From Streptomyces lincolnensis (GTDB lineage Bacteria; Actinomycetota; Actinomycetes; Streptomycetales; Streptomycetaceae), in NCBI RefSeq assembly GCF_021173675.1, contig NZ_JAIHON010000006.1, positions 186,001-250,000 on the forward strand: DNA of 64,000 nt. Direction: 5' to 3'. The notes below the pieces were generated by a model. That model saw only the letters and a program-made list of their open reading frames with translations, ran no database searches and was not told where the DNA came from. Made by a program: the position numbers and the translations under genes. This document shows positions 44,256 through 52,067 of this stretch, piece by piece. Position 1 is the first letter of the stretch. Every line of letters starts with the position of its first letter.

Positions 44256-44980
44256 TCACCTCCTGAACTTCTGTTTCTTGTCGGGAGGCGGTGCGAAGTG
44301 CCGGTGCAGGCGGGTCTCGCTGGAGAGCAGGCCGAAGACGCGGGCCTGGAACCAGCGCCAGCTGCGGCGCTGGAGAATGCCGTCCCCCACGTCGATCCCG
44401 TAGGTCTCGTGGAGGTCGGCCTCGATGAGCGGCCACTGCTGGAGCAGCCGCTCCCACGTCAGGTTCGAGAACCCCTTCGACGACGACGAGAGCCCGCCCT
44501 CGTACCACTCGTAGAGCCCTGTGTGCGGGTCGAGTTCGCCTCGGCCGACGCCGAGGTACCGGGCTTCGCCTGCGCTCTCCGGGCCGCCCGGTTCGCCGCT
44601 TTTCCCGGCTGCTGGCCCGTCCGCCAGTACTCCTGCGCGGTGGACTTGTCGGCGGTGATCCAGAACATCGCGGTCAGGGACACGTGCTTGAAGGGGCCCC
44701 ACTTCACGCCGTCCGCCAGCAGCTGGTCGTAGGCGTCGCCGAGGCACATGCGGAACAGATCCCGCTCCTCCTCGTCGTTGAGGAGCGGGGTGTCCGGCGC
44801 CTTGCCGCCCGCGGCGAGCCGAGCAGCAAGGGTCGTGATCTTCTCGATCCGGATGCCGTCCTCGGCCGACGGGTCCTCGATCCGGTAGACGCGGACCTCC
44901 CCATCGCGGCCCTTGACGGGGAGCTCCAGGTAGTCGTCGAGGAACGCGTCGAGCGCCTCGAACTTCTCGTCAGCCACCAT
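44256..44980 (-). CDS. Tail assembly chaperone, frameshift-extended form (GT-like)
   Basis: Made from the same start as the short chaperone by -1 ribosomal slippage at GGGAAAA (44606 to 44600, read G GGA AAA in the zero frame). After the lysine codon the ribosome re-reads base 44600 and continues with SGEPGGPESAGEARYLGVGR to the stop at 44256, giving 241 residues. The extension (with LTWERLLQQWPLIEADLHET and a Trp-rich end) is the T-like domain that bridges to the tape measure protein in lambda-type phages. It does not stand as a separate gene: the frame lacks its own credible start. Confidence 0.87.
44459..44980 (-). CDS. Tail assembly chaperone, short form (G-like)
   Basis: A 173-residue protein between the tail tube and tape measure genes, the invariant chaperone position. 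The N-terminal part is acidic and alpha/beta (LPVKGRDGEVRVYRIEDPSA), and the zero-frame tail after the slippery site is a low-complexity basic stretch. ATG 44980 shares one base with the tail tube stop. Confidence 0.88.
   Translation of the reverse strand: MVADEKFEALDAFLDDYLELPVKGRDGEVRVYRIEDPSAEDGIRIEKITTLAARLAAGGKAPDTPLLNDEEERDLFRMCLGDAYDQLLADGVKWGPFKHVSLTAMFWITADKSTAQEYWRTGQQPGKAANRAARRAQAKPGTSASAEANSTRTQGSTSGTRAGSRRRRRGSRT
44600..44606 (-). promoter_or_regulatory. Programmed -1 frameshift heptamer GGGAAAA
   Basis: Canonical X XXY YYZ slippery site in the chaperone gene, in the correct zero-frame phase (codons CCG GGA AAA). Confidence 0.88.
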
Positions 44981-45453
44981 CAGGGGGCCAGCGGGTTGGT
45001 GATGGGCGTGAGCGCGCCGTCACCGGTGAACGTGATGTCCGTTTCCCCGAGCGCGGTGTATTCCCCGCCGGCGGGCTGCCAGTTCGGGATCGCCTTGCCC
45101 TCGTAGGCCTCCGGCAGACCGTTGCGGTTCATGTACCGCAGGTGCACCTTGTTCGCGTCCCCATACGCGAAGTGGGCCAGGCGGATGGCCTCGTGGACCG
45201 GATTGTAGATCTTGACGTCCTTGTTGGCCTTCCGGCGGATCTTGACCGTCAGCTCCCAGCTCTGGCCGGTCTTCTCGTTGGCCGACCAGCCCTCGCCGTC
45301 GTAGTCGCTGGCGTCCTCGATGTTCGGCTCGCTGGCCGGCTGGAACTCGCGGACGCCCGGGCAGAGCTGCCAGTCGGGCACCTCCGCGGTGCCCATGTTG
45401 ATCTCAAGCCGCCACTCGCGTGCGAGCTCGGTCTCCTCCGTGGGGGTCGACAC
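44980..45453 (-). CDS. Major tail tube protein
   Basis: A 157-residue protein with the tail tube layout: N-terminal WRLEINMGTAEVPDWQL, FQPASEPNIEDASDYDGEGW and a C-terminal beta strand region. GTG 45453 has AGGAGG upstream, a strong ribosome site as expected for an abundant virion protein. It precedes the chaperone gene. Confidence 0.85.
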   Translation of the reverse strand: MSTPTEETELAREWRLEINMGTAEVPDWQLCPGVREFQPASEPNIEDASDYDGEGWSANEKTGQSWELTVKIRRKANKDVKIYNPVHEAIRLAHFAYGDANKVHLRYMNRNGLPEAYEGKAIPNWQPAGGEYTALGETDITFTGDGALTPITNPLAP

Positions 45454-45462
45454 AGGGTCCTC

Positions 45463-45903
45463 CTAGTCGTTCAGACGGATCCCGGACCTGACCGTCCGGA
45501 AGTAGTAGTTGCTGGTCAGCTCCATGCGCCCCTTGGCGTCCTGACCGATCCACGCCTGGCTGTTGCGCCAGGAGATCTCCACGCGCACGCTGCGGGCGTC
45601 CCAGCTCTCACGGTTGTGCAGCACGCCGAAGACGTCGTCGGCGAGCTGGACCAGGTCGAGGACGTTCGCGCCCGCGCGGATGCGCACCTGGACGCCGGTC
45701 ACCGAGTCCGTGGAGTCGTCGTCGGCGACCGGATATGGGTTCAGCGCGAGCACTCGATCCGGGCCGTCCGGCATCCGGCCGAGCACAATGCCCGTGCCAC
45801 CTGCTGGCAGAGCCGCGGTCGGCGAGTAGACGCCCACGTTCTCGACCGCCAGCAGCTCGGCGACGCCCTGGAGCAGGTCAACGTCGTGGGTCTCACCGCT
45901 CAC
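45463..45903 (-). CDS. Putative tail terminator / minor capsid protein
   Basis: A 146-residue protein immediately upstream of the tail tube gene. It resembles the family annotated as phage minor capsid/tail terminator (VTGVQVRIRAGANVLDLVQL and LHNRESWDARSVRVEISWR). GTG 45903 overlaps the upstream stop (GTGA). By synteny it caps the tail tube. Confidence 0.7.
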   Translation of the reverse strand: MSGETHDVDLLQGVAELLAVENVGVYSPTAALPAGGTGIVLGRMPDGPDRVLALNPYPVADDDSTDSVTGVQVRIRAGANVLDLVQLADDVFGVLHNRESWDARSVRVEISWRNSQAWIGQDAKGRMELTSNYYFRTVRSGIRLND

Positions 45904-46259
45904 CGCAGCGCCCGCCGCATCTCGGCGGCCACCAGAGCCAAAACGACGGCCCGCTCCGCGTTGAGGCTGTTCTCCAGGTACTTGGCCTCTCGCCCGGGCG
46001 CGTGCCGGTAGTCCAGCTCCTCGTGCTGGCGCACGGCGTACGGGGTGTCGTAGCTGACCATCGCGGTCAGGCTCGGCTCGTCCACGCTCGTTGTGCCGGA
46101 CCGTTGCAGCGCAGCCTCGTCCAGCGGGACCCGGTCGTTGCTCACGCCCAGGACGTGCTCGGCGCCGAGGAGTAGGCCGCGGGCGGCTGCCTGCCGCAGC
46201 TCCCGCTCGGCTGGCGCTGCGTTGAAGCGGAGGCGGAAGTTCTGCGGCACGCCGATCAC
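45900..46259 (-). CDS. Putative neck protein (HK97 gp10-like position)
   Basis: A 119-residue protein with an N-terminal helix (AERELRQAAARGLLLGAEHV) and a region with YAVRQHEELDYRHAPGREAK, the tyrosine/histidine pattern of gp10-like minor proteins. GTG 46259 lies one base from the preceding gene. The role at the head-tail joint is inferred. Confidence 0.72.
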   Translation of the reverse strand: MIGVPQNFRLRFNAAPAERELRQAAARGLLLGAEHVLGVSNDRVPLDEAALQRSGTTSVDEPSLTAMVSYDTPYAVRQHEELDYRHAPGREAKYLENSLNAERAVVLALVAAEMRRALR

Positions 46260-46260
46260 C

Positions 46261-46581
46261 TCATTCGAGCTGGATTTCCAGGTGGTTGGGGGTGCCGAGG
46301 CGGCCGCCGTCGCGCTTCTTGGCGTTGATGACCGTGGTCTTGCGGCCGTCGGGGAGCGTCACCCGGGACAGGGCCGGAGCGGTCTTGTCGAGGTCGGCGT
46401 AGGCCGTCGAGGTGGATGTGACCTGCTCGCCGCCAGGCGTCCGCACCGCGCGTGTCTGCTCGTCGAGGAAGCACTTCACCTCGGTCGGCGGGCCGTACAG
46501 CGAACCCGTACTCGACTCACCCGTGTACGGCTCCACCGTGATCTCGTGGATGAAGTACCGGCGAGGGATACGCCGCACCAT
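46261..46581 (-). CDS. Putative head closure protein
   Basis: A 106-residue beta-rich protein (ITVEPYTGESSTGSLYGPPT, DLDKTAPALSRVTLPDGRKT) in the slot of head-closure (Hc) proteins. ATG 46581 overlaps the connector stop by one base. Family assignment rests on size, strand pattern and position. Confidence 0.65.
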   Translation of the reverse strand: MVRRIPRRYFIHEITVEPYTGESSTGSLYGPPTEVKCFLDEQTRAVRTPGGEQVTSTSTAYADLDKTAPALSRVTLPDGRKTTVINAKKRDGGRLGTPNHLEIQLE

Positions 46582-47249
46582 CAGCAGCCACCCGAGAACA
46601 CGACCAGCCGAAGCTTGTCCGCCGGCACATTCTCAAGCGCACGCCTTACTCCGGGCGCGTAGTAATCCGGGCCCGACCGGTTCTCGCCTGCGCCGAACTG
46701 AAGCTGGACGCTGCCGATCGAGACGCCCTGAAGCGGGCCTGAGACATCGGTCTCGACGCCGACTTCACCCCAGAACTCGACTTGCGCACACACCGCCTCG
46801 GCGAACGCTGCCGCGACGACCGGATCGCTCGGCATCCCGTCCGAGTTGACGTCGTACACCGCCGCCTTCAGGAAGTCGCTGTCCAGCAGTCGCGTCGCGC
46901 GCTCCAGAAGCTCCACCGCATCCACGGGCGGGGCCTTGTGCAGGTAGTTCGCCAGCTGCGTCGTCGTCGCGTAGGACCGGACGTCCGCCATCGTCGGCGG
47001 TGCCGGCGCCACGGCCACCACCTCGTGCTGACGGCTCGCTCCGGTACCGGTCACGGTCCACGACAGTCGCCACAGGCCAGCCGCGGTGTACGTCAGGGCC
47101 GCCGTCCACGTCGTCCCGCCGTCCGCTGTACCCGTGGCAGGGTTCGAGACGGTGCCGTCGGGCGCGGCGACCGCAAGGGTGGCGCTCGTGCTGCCGTCGG
47201 CCGGACTGACGGTCAGGGTCGCTGTGACGGTGTCTCCAACGTCGGGCAT
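46581..47249 (-). CDS. Head-tail connector adaptor with N-terminal Ig-like domain
   Basis: A 222-residue protein. The first 85 residues form an Ig-like beta-sandwich (VTATLTVSPADGSTSATLAV, GLWRLSWTVTGTGASRQHEV). Residues about 90-222 are an adaptor-like helical domain beginning with YATTTQLANYL and VELLERATRLLD, as in Ad1 connectors. The fusion is unusual for this position. The nearest upstream gene ends three bases away. Confidence 0.72.
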   Translation of the reverse strand: MPDVGDTVTATLTVSPADGSTSATLAVAAPDGTVSNPATGTADGGTTWTAALTYTAAGLWRLSWTVTGTGASRQHEVVAVAPAPPTMADVRSYATTTQLANYLHKAPPVDAVELLERATRLLDSDFLKAAVYDVNSDGMPSDPVVAAAFAEAVCAQVEFWGEVGVETDVSGPLQGVSIGSVQLQFGAGENRSGPDYYAPGVRRALENVPADKLRLVVFSGGC

Positions 47250-47252
47250 CGA

Positions 47253-48101
47253 TCAGCCTCCAGTCGTCGAGGCCGCCACCAGCTGGGGCCCGGTGGTGGA
47301 CGGGGTGAGAGTGGGCCCGGCCGCCGCCGCGGTGAGCGTCTGTGCGGGGCGAGGCAGGCGGGTGACCGTGCCTGCCCGGGCGCGGGTGCGCGCGGCGCCC
47401 AGCTGGACGACATGGGCCGCGCTCAGCGGCCGCGCCGAGCTCGCCGTACGGGCGGCGCCGATCGGGAAGGCCTTCTGCCCGGCGATCGGACGGGCGGCGG
47501 CTGCTGTACGCGCTGCGCCGAGGAGGATCAGGCTTGTGGGGAGGTTGACGTTGTCGACCTCGGCGAAGTTGTCCGATCCGTCGGCGCGTGTGGACTCCAT
47601 CAGCAACGACAGGTCGACGTCTGACGCCCACGCGGGCGTTGGCGAGGAGCGCAGGACGGTCCAGTTCGAGCTGTCCGGCGAGGCCTCCCACAGGAGCGTC
47701 CCGCCGGTCTCACGCAGCCTCAGCCACGCGTGCGCCGCTGGGTCGTAGGGCGGGAAGAGCGCGCCTCCGTCGGCGTAGCCGGTGCGGGAGTACAGACCCA
47801 TCGCGCCCTGCGCGGTGTCGATGATGAAGCCCGCGTCGGTCCCACCCACGCTCGACAGCACGAGCAGCGACAGCGCGGCCGTCGTCACGGCGCCGTTCGC
47901 GGCTGGCGGGTAAGCACGCAGCAGAAAGTGCGATCCGGCGAGCGTGTACGTCGTCGCCGAGCGGAGCCCGGCGAATCCACCCACAGTGCATGGGATTCGT
48001 CCCCGGCCGCCCGCCGCCGTGGAGTCACCGTACGAGCCCGGCCACTTGCCCGTGTCGAGAGCGCCAGTGAAGTGGTCCTCCAGCGAGTCCAGGAGCGGCA
48101 T
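47253..48101 (-). CDS. Putative virion accessory protein with LamG-like domain and GAART repeats
   Basis: A 282-residue protein. Residues about 1-165 look like a concanavalin/LamG jelly-roll (LDSLEDHFTGALDTGKWPGS start). Three imperfect repeats of about 21 residues follow, each centred on GAART with nearby AR (GAARTAAAARP, GAARTASSARP, GAARTRARAG), then a Thr/Ala-rich tail. It might decorate the capsid or bind carbohydrate. ATG 48101 is the likely start. Confidence 0.65.
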   Translation of the reverse strand: MPLLDSLEDHFTGALDTGKWPGSYGDSTAAGGRGRIPCTVGGFAGLRSATTYTLAGSHFLLRAYPPAANGAVTTAALSLLVLSSVGGTDAGFIIDTAQGAMGLYSRTGYADGGALFPPYDPAAHAWLRLRETGGTLLWEASPDSSNWTVLRSSPTPAWASDVDLSLLMESTRADGSDNFAEVDNVNLPTSLILLGAARTAAAARPIAGQKAFPIGAARTASSARPLSAAHVVQLGAARTRARAGTVTRLPRPAQTLTAAAAGPTLTPSTTGPQLVAASTTGG

Positions 48102-48114
48102 GTTCGCCTCCCCG

Positions 48115-48561
48115 TCAGGCGTTGGACTCGACGCTGACGCCGTCGACGTGGACACGCGCGACGATGTCCGTGCCGTCCGGCGTGACCGCGAAGTCGTGCA
48201 GGGTAAGCGGCATGATCGCCGAGTCGGCCGAGGCCGTGTCCGGCTTGTAGCAGATGGCCAACTTCCCCACAGGGTTGCCGGTCGCGGCTGTCCACGCGAT
48301 GTCATTCGCGTCGAAGTTCGCACTGTTCGTGGTGTCGTTGACCGCGACGACCACTCCCGCGAGGGCCTGGCGACCCATCGTGGTCTGCTCGTTCGCGGCC
48401 CCGGCGAGGAGGTCGGCGAGGGTGTCGTAGTCCTGGAGGACGTCGTCGGACGGGAGCCCGGTCGCCTCCAGTGGCACTGCGATCAGCGAGTCGTTCGCTG
48501 CTGGCAGGCTGGCATGGGTCAGGATCCGGCCCTTGGCCACGTTGGCCACCACGTCCGCCAT
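48115..48561 (-). CDS. Hypothetical head-region protein
   Basis: A 148-residue protein starting MADVVANVAKGRILTHASLP at ATG 48561, with AGGAGGGGAGG upstream. It is beta-rich, with VVVAVNDTTNSANFDANDIA and ends VHVDGVSVESNA. Position between decoration-like genes suggests a virion structural role. No family is recognised. Confidence 0.65.
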   Translation of the reverse strand: MADVVANVAKGRILTHASLPAANDSLIAVPLEATGLPSDDVLQDYDTLADLLAGAANEQTTMGRQALAGVVVAVNDTTNSANFDANDIAWTAATGNPVGKLAICYKPDTASADSAIMPLTLHDFAVTPDGTDIVARVHVDGVSVESNA

Positions 48562-48589
48562 GGCAGTCCTCCCCTCCTGGGCAGTGCGC

Positions 48590-48618
48590 GAGGGAGGCCC
48601 AGTGTCCGGGCCTCCCTC
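48590..48618. terminator. Internal terminator/attenuator in head operon
   Basis: An 11-bp perfect stem (48590-48600 with 48608-48618), seven-base loop, just after the 170-residue gene on the minus strand. Confidence 0.65.
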
Positions 48619-48635
48619 GACGCGGTCTGGATCGG

Positions 48636-49148
48636 CTACGCGGACGCGCCGACGATGAAGATGTCGTACGTCACCGAAGTTCCGCCTGCGCTGTTCGCGA
48701 CCTTCAGCAGATCGCCTGTGCCCGCGGTAACCGCGTAGCCCACGGCGTCCGCGGCTCCTGCCATGGCGCCGACCGTGGCACCCGGGCGGACCGTCAGCGT
48801 GCCCGTCGCGTTGAGCAGCGTCGCCCACGCGTTGGAGGCCGCCGCGCCGACCACGACGTTGTTCGTGTTCGCCGCAGCAGCGCTGATGAACAGGCCCTTC
48901 ACCCGCACGAAGGTGAGCGCGGCGCCGAGGGCGTCGGTGAGCACACCCGCCAGGTCCAGGTCCTCGGTCGCGCTGGCGGCGAGGGTCCGACGGGCCTGGT
49001 AGACCTTGTCCGCCTTCCCCGCGCCCGTGCCGTTGGCCAGGCTGACACTGCGGTTCAGCTGAGCGGGCACGCGAGCGGTTCCGAGTCCGGCGGTTGCCGA
49101 GAGTTCGGCCGACGCCGCCATGGCGAGCAGCGTTCCGGAGAGCGCCAT
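48636..49148 (-). CDS. Putative capsid decoration protein
   Basis: A 170-residue Ala/Gly/Thr-rich beta protein (MALSGTLLAMAASAELSATA) with repeated short hydrophobic strands. It is encoded close to the coat gene and just before an attenuator, which fits a highly made decoration or head fibre protein. ATG 49148 shares a base with the upstream stop. No enzymatic motif is visible. Confidence 0.65.
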   Translation of the reverse strand: MALSGTLLAMAASAELSATAGLGTARVPAQLNRSVSLANGTGAGKADKVYQARRTLAASATEDLDLAGVLTDALGAALTFVRVKGLFISAAAANTNNVVVGAAASNAWATLLNATGTLTVRPGATVGAMAGAADAVGYAVTAGTGDLLKVANSAGGTSVTYDIFIVGASA

Positions 49149-49582
49149 CAGTTGTCACCTCCGTACTGCTCGATGAGCTGGTCCTTGGTGAGGCCGTCGA
49201 TCGCGACCTCCTCGTCCGAGTCCTGCGCGCGGGCACGGGCGTACGCCTGCCAGTCGGCCTTGGGAGCGGAACGGGCCGGACGCTCAGGTGCTGCGTCCGG
49301 TCCGCTGCCGACCCCTCCTGCCACTGGCCCATCACCGGGCGCCTCTGGGCTGGGAGGCTCAGCGACAACCGGTGCGGTGGGCTCCTGTGGGCTCAGTTCG
49401 GGCGTCGCGGGCGGTGCCGGCGGCTCCATCGGAGCGGGCGGGCTAGTCGGCAGCGCCTGGGCGCTCTCCGCTTCGGGCTCCTGGAGCGTCTCCCAGTTGG
49501 GCAGCATCTCCAGGCGGGCCGATCGGTACGGATACTCGACGACGTCGCCCGTGTTGTTGTTCCGGTAGACGAACATGGTCAT
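49148..49582 (-). CDS. Hypothetical protein with Pro-rich linker
   Basis: A 144-residue protein. The N-terminal segment (MTMFVYRNNNTGDVVEYPYR, then LEMLPNW) is found in other actinophage head-region proteins. A Pro/Glu/Ala linker and a short C-terminal helix (GLTKDQLIEQYGGDN, resembling a Rho-N/SAP-like motif) follow. I chose ATG 49582 with GGGGAC upstream; an in-frame ATG 49594 and GTG 49597 are alternatives. Confidence 0.62.
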   Translation of the reverse strand: MTMFVYRNNNTGDVVEYPYRSARLEMLPNWETLQEPEAESAQALPTSPPAPMEPPAPPATPELSPQEPTAPVVAEPPSPEAPGDGPVAGGVGSGPDAAPERPARSAPKADWQAYARARAQDSDEEVAIDGLTKDQLIEQYGGDN

Positions 49583-49593
49583 GGACGTCCCCA

Positions 49594-49947
49594 TCACGGC
49601 AGGTCGTTGACGTCGGCGTCGATCGCGATGTCCGCCTGGATGACGACCGTGGTGGCGTCACCGCTGATGACGTCCAGCGCCAGGACCGCGCCCGCGGCCA
49701 TGTCCCCTGCGGCGCCGGTCGGCACGGCGGAGGTGAAGGCGCTGTTGCCGGCGGTGAGGTTGGCGGCGAGGACGGCGCTGACGCCGATCTTCGCGTTGAC
49801 GGCGGCCGCGGCACCGCCGGAGCGGTAGCCGTGAAGCCGTACGACGGTGCACGCGACGGGAGCGCGCCAGACGACGTGGGAGGCGGCGCCGACCGGAGCG
49901 CCGGTCAGGCGGATGGACTGGGTGATGATGCGGCGCTGGTACGCCAT
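49594..49947 (-). CDS. Hypothetical head-region protein
   Basis: A 117-residue protein (MAYQRRIITQSIRLTGAPVG) with a beta-rich core and Ala-rich strands. ATG 49947 follows CAGGAGAT. Located directly after the coat gene, it may be a small decoration or head-stabilising protein. The upstream 25 codons of the open frame lack a ribosome site. Confidence 0.62.
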   Translation of the reverse strand: MAYQRRIITQSIRLTGAPVGAASHVVWRAPVACTVVRLHGYRSGGAAAAVNAKIGVSAVLAANLTAGNSAFTSAVPTGAAGDMAAGAVLALDVISGDATTVVIQADIAIDADVNDLP

Positions 49948-50008
49948 TGGATCTCCTGACGGGTGAGGAACTGCGTGCGAGAGGACTGGGGCGGCGTTCC
50001 GCAGGCCG

Positions 50009-50932
50009 TCAGCCGTCGACACCCTTGATGAGGACGGCGCGGTTGGCGTCCAGCACCTTCGTGCCGTACAGGCAGTCGATGCTGACGACGTCCTGCTTCT
50101 TGTCCATGTCGTAGCCGTAGATCACCCGCAGCCCGAACCCCTTGTAGTTCGCGATCGCCGCGTTCGGGTTGCCCTTCGGCAGGGCCAGGGGGCGGAACGC
50201 CAGCGCGAGCGCGGTCTTGTGGAAGGCGATGCCGACCTCGGTCGTGGAGATCCCGGTGCCCTGCGGCGACGGCACGGCGATGTTCTGCGTCATGTAGGGG
50301 TCGAACCCGAACACGCGGCGGCCGAGCGAGGCCTCCAGCAGGCCTTCGGTGGAGCCACGCTTGTCCGCCTCGTGGAAGGTGGGGTCGGCGACCCACTGCG
50401 CGGCGGTGATCGGTCCGGTGACGACCCTGCGCTCGGTGGTCGGGACCTTCTTGATGTCGAGGGTCATGCCGGCCTCGACGAGGACCTTCGGGTTGGACCA
50501 CAGGTAGGTCGCGGGCGGGCCCGCAGCGGCGACGTCGCCGACCTCCTGCACGATGTCGTCGCGCAGTGCGAGGAGGTCGCGGTCGATCTTCTGGGCGATG
50601 GCCTCCATGGCCGGAGTGAGGAACTGCTCGTCGAAGTCCTCGATCTTCAGCGTGAGGTCTTCGGCGGTGACCGCGAAGGAAACGTCGGCCATGTGGTTCA
50701 GCTCCAGGTTCACCGAGGTCTCGGTGACGTCCTGAACCGTGATGCCGGCGCTGCGCTCGTACTCGTTGGCCGTGAAGACAGCAGGCTTGCGGATGGTCAC
50801 CGCGTCGCCGATCTTCCGGGCGAACTCGTTTTCGTAGTCCCGGTGGACGAGGTTTGCCATGACGGTGGCCTCGTACAGCGTGGCCAGCGACTGCTGCGCG
50901 ATGGCAGTGGGGCTGAGGATCGTGTTGGCCAT
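50009..50932 (-). CDS. Major capsid (coat) protein, P22-like
   Basis: A 307-residue protein. It begins MANTILSPTAIAQQSLATLY, then IGDAVTIRKPAVFTANEY and LELNHMADVSFAVTAEDLTL, features of P22-type coat proteins used by many siphoviruses. It follows the scaffold gene by 13 bases and has a strong ribosome site. It assembles the procapsid lattice. Confidence 0.88.
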   Translation of the reverse strand: MANTILSPTAIAQQSLATLYEATVMANLVHRDYENEFARKIGDAVTIRKPAVFTANEYERSAGITVQDVTETSVNLELNHMADVSFAVTAEDLTLKIEDFDEQFLTPAMEAIAQKIDRDLLALRDDIVQEVGDVAAAGPPATYLWSNPKVLVEAGMTLDIKKVPTTERRVVTGPITAAQWVADPTFHEADKRGSTEGLLEASLGRRVFGFDPYMTQNIAVPSPQGTGISTTEVGIAFHKTALALAFRPLALPKGNPNAAIANYKGFGLRVIYGYDMDKKQDVVSIDCLYGTKVLDANRAVLIKGVDG

Positions 50933-50945
50933 GGGTTCTTACCTC

Positions 50946-51740
50946 CTATCCGGTCCGGCGCTTACGGCGCGCGGCACGGATTTCGTCGATGCTTTCGGGT
51001 TCGGAGGAGCCCCCGGCCCCACCGTTGAAGTCGCTGGTCGTGCGCGCGGGAGCGGTAGCGACCTTGAGCTTGGGGTTGTCGTCGACCGCCTTCTTGATGG
51101 CGGCGTTGACGGCTTTCGCGAATCCCTCGTCGGACGGGTCGAGACCTTTGATCGAGGACAGGAACGCGCGGCTGTCGGTGAGCGCATCCGGATCGGCGCC
51201 GTACTTCGACGCGCCCCGATACACAGCCAGTTCGACCGAGGTCTCCCGGTGTGCCGCCGTGGCCTTCTCCACCTGCGCCATGAGCGCGGCGGGGTCGGGA
51301 GGCGTCTCCTTGTCGTCCTTGATCATCCCGAGCGCCTTGCCCAGCTCCTTGACGACCTCGGAGCGGGCCTCGTCCGCCGCGGTCTTCTTCGCGGTCGTCC
51401 GCGCCTTCGCCGCGTCCGCGTTCGCCGACTTCAGCTCCTTCTGGAGCCTGGCGATCGTCGCGGCCGGGTCCTCGTCGGCGGGCTTCTTCACGGGCGGCTT
51501 CGGCTTGGCCTTGTCGTCCTTGCCTGCGTCGTCCTGGTCGTCGTCGCCGGTCCCGCCGGCGTCGTCGTCCTGGTCGTCGTCGGTGTCGCCGCCGTCACCG
51601 TCCCCGTCGTCGCTGGTGGATCCGGAGTCGCCTCCGTCCCCGCCGTCGGCGTACAGGTACGGGTCGAAAGGGCCGGTGGCGTAGGGGTGTGCCCAGCCAG
51701 CACCCGCCAGGGCGCGGCGGGGAAGGGTTCGATTCTGCAT
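50946..51740 (-). CDS. Scaffolding protein
   Basis: A 264-residue protein. The N-terminus includes an acidic Asp/Gly repeat stretch, a Lys/Pro linker, a long coiled coil (about 90-130, ATIARLQKELKSANADAAK) and a basic C-terminus (RAARRKRRTG), the usual coat-binding end of scaffolds. ATG 51740 has GGGAG upstream. Position between minor capsid and coat genes supports the role. Confidence 0.83.
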   Translation of the reverse strand: MQNRTLPRRALAGAGWAHPYATGPFDPYLYADGGDGGDSGSTSDDGDGDGGDTDDDQDDDAGGTGDDDQDDAGKDDKAKPKPPVKKPADEDPAATIARLQKELKSANADAAKARTTAKKTAADEARSEVVKELGKALGMIKDDKETPPDPAALMAQVEKATAAHRETSVELAVYRGASKYGADPDALTDSRAFLSSIKGLDPSDEGFAKAVNAAIKKAVDDNPKLKVATAPARTTSDFNGGAGGSSEPESIDEIRAARRKRRTG

Positions 51741-51772
51741 GTCGTGCACTCCCGGTGCGCGTGAAAGAGGAA

Positions 51773-51793
51773 GGCCCCGCACCCGGCGGGGCC
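51773..51793. repeat. Tandem GC hairpins upstream of scaffold gene
   Basis: GGCCCCGC/GCGGGGCC (51773-51793) and a similar GCCCGC/GCGGGC stem shortly to the right, both with ACCCG loops. They lie in the 5' leader of the scaffold-coat transcript. Confidence 0.5.
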
Positions 51794-51881
51794 GTACTGC
51801 GATCCGGCCCGCACCCGGCGGGCGGAAGTCTCTGGTGCCGGTCGGTGTGCCACTCGAAGGCATCCGGCGTACCTTCGAGGT

Positions 51882-52067
51882 ATGGACACGGAAGACACTG
51901 ATCGGCGGCAGCGCCGGTGTCCGCTGTGTAAGCAGCCCCTGAGCTATTCCGGCGACCTGGACACGACCGGCATGGGGCACGAGGGTCACGAACATCGACG
52001 CGGTGTCTACGAGTGCACGACAGAGGGCTGCGACAACTTCGCCAGCGTGGTGAACAACCCGATCTAA
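51882..52067 (+). CDS. Small zinc-ribbon-like protein on the opposite strand
   Basis: A 61-residue protein with CPLC, a His-rich loop (GMGHEGHEHRRG) and CTTEGC, a likely single zinc site. It lies on the plus strand inside the minus-strand head operon, convergent with and overlapping the MuF gene stop by four bases. The start is ATG 51882 with a weak TTCGAGG element. It could be a moron gene expressed from the prophage. No family is recognised. Confidence 0.55.
   Translation: MDTEDTDRRQRRCPLCKQPLSYSGDLDTTGMGHEGHEHRRGVYECTTEGCDNFASVVNNPI

Noticed and set aside
44256..44747. Chaperone extension as an independent gene
   Set aside because: The frame has no credible start; the GGGAAAA site explains it as a frameshift product.
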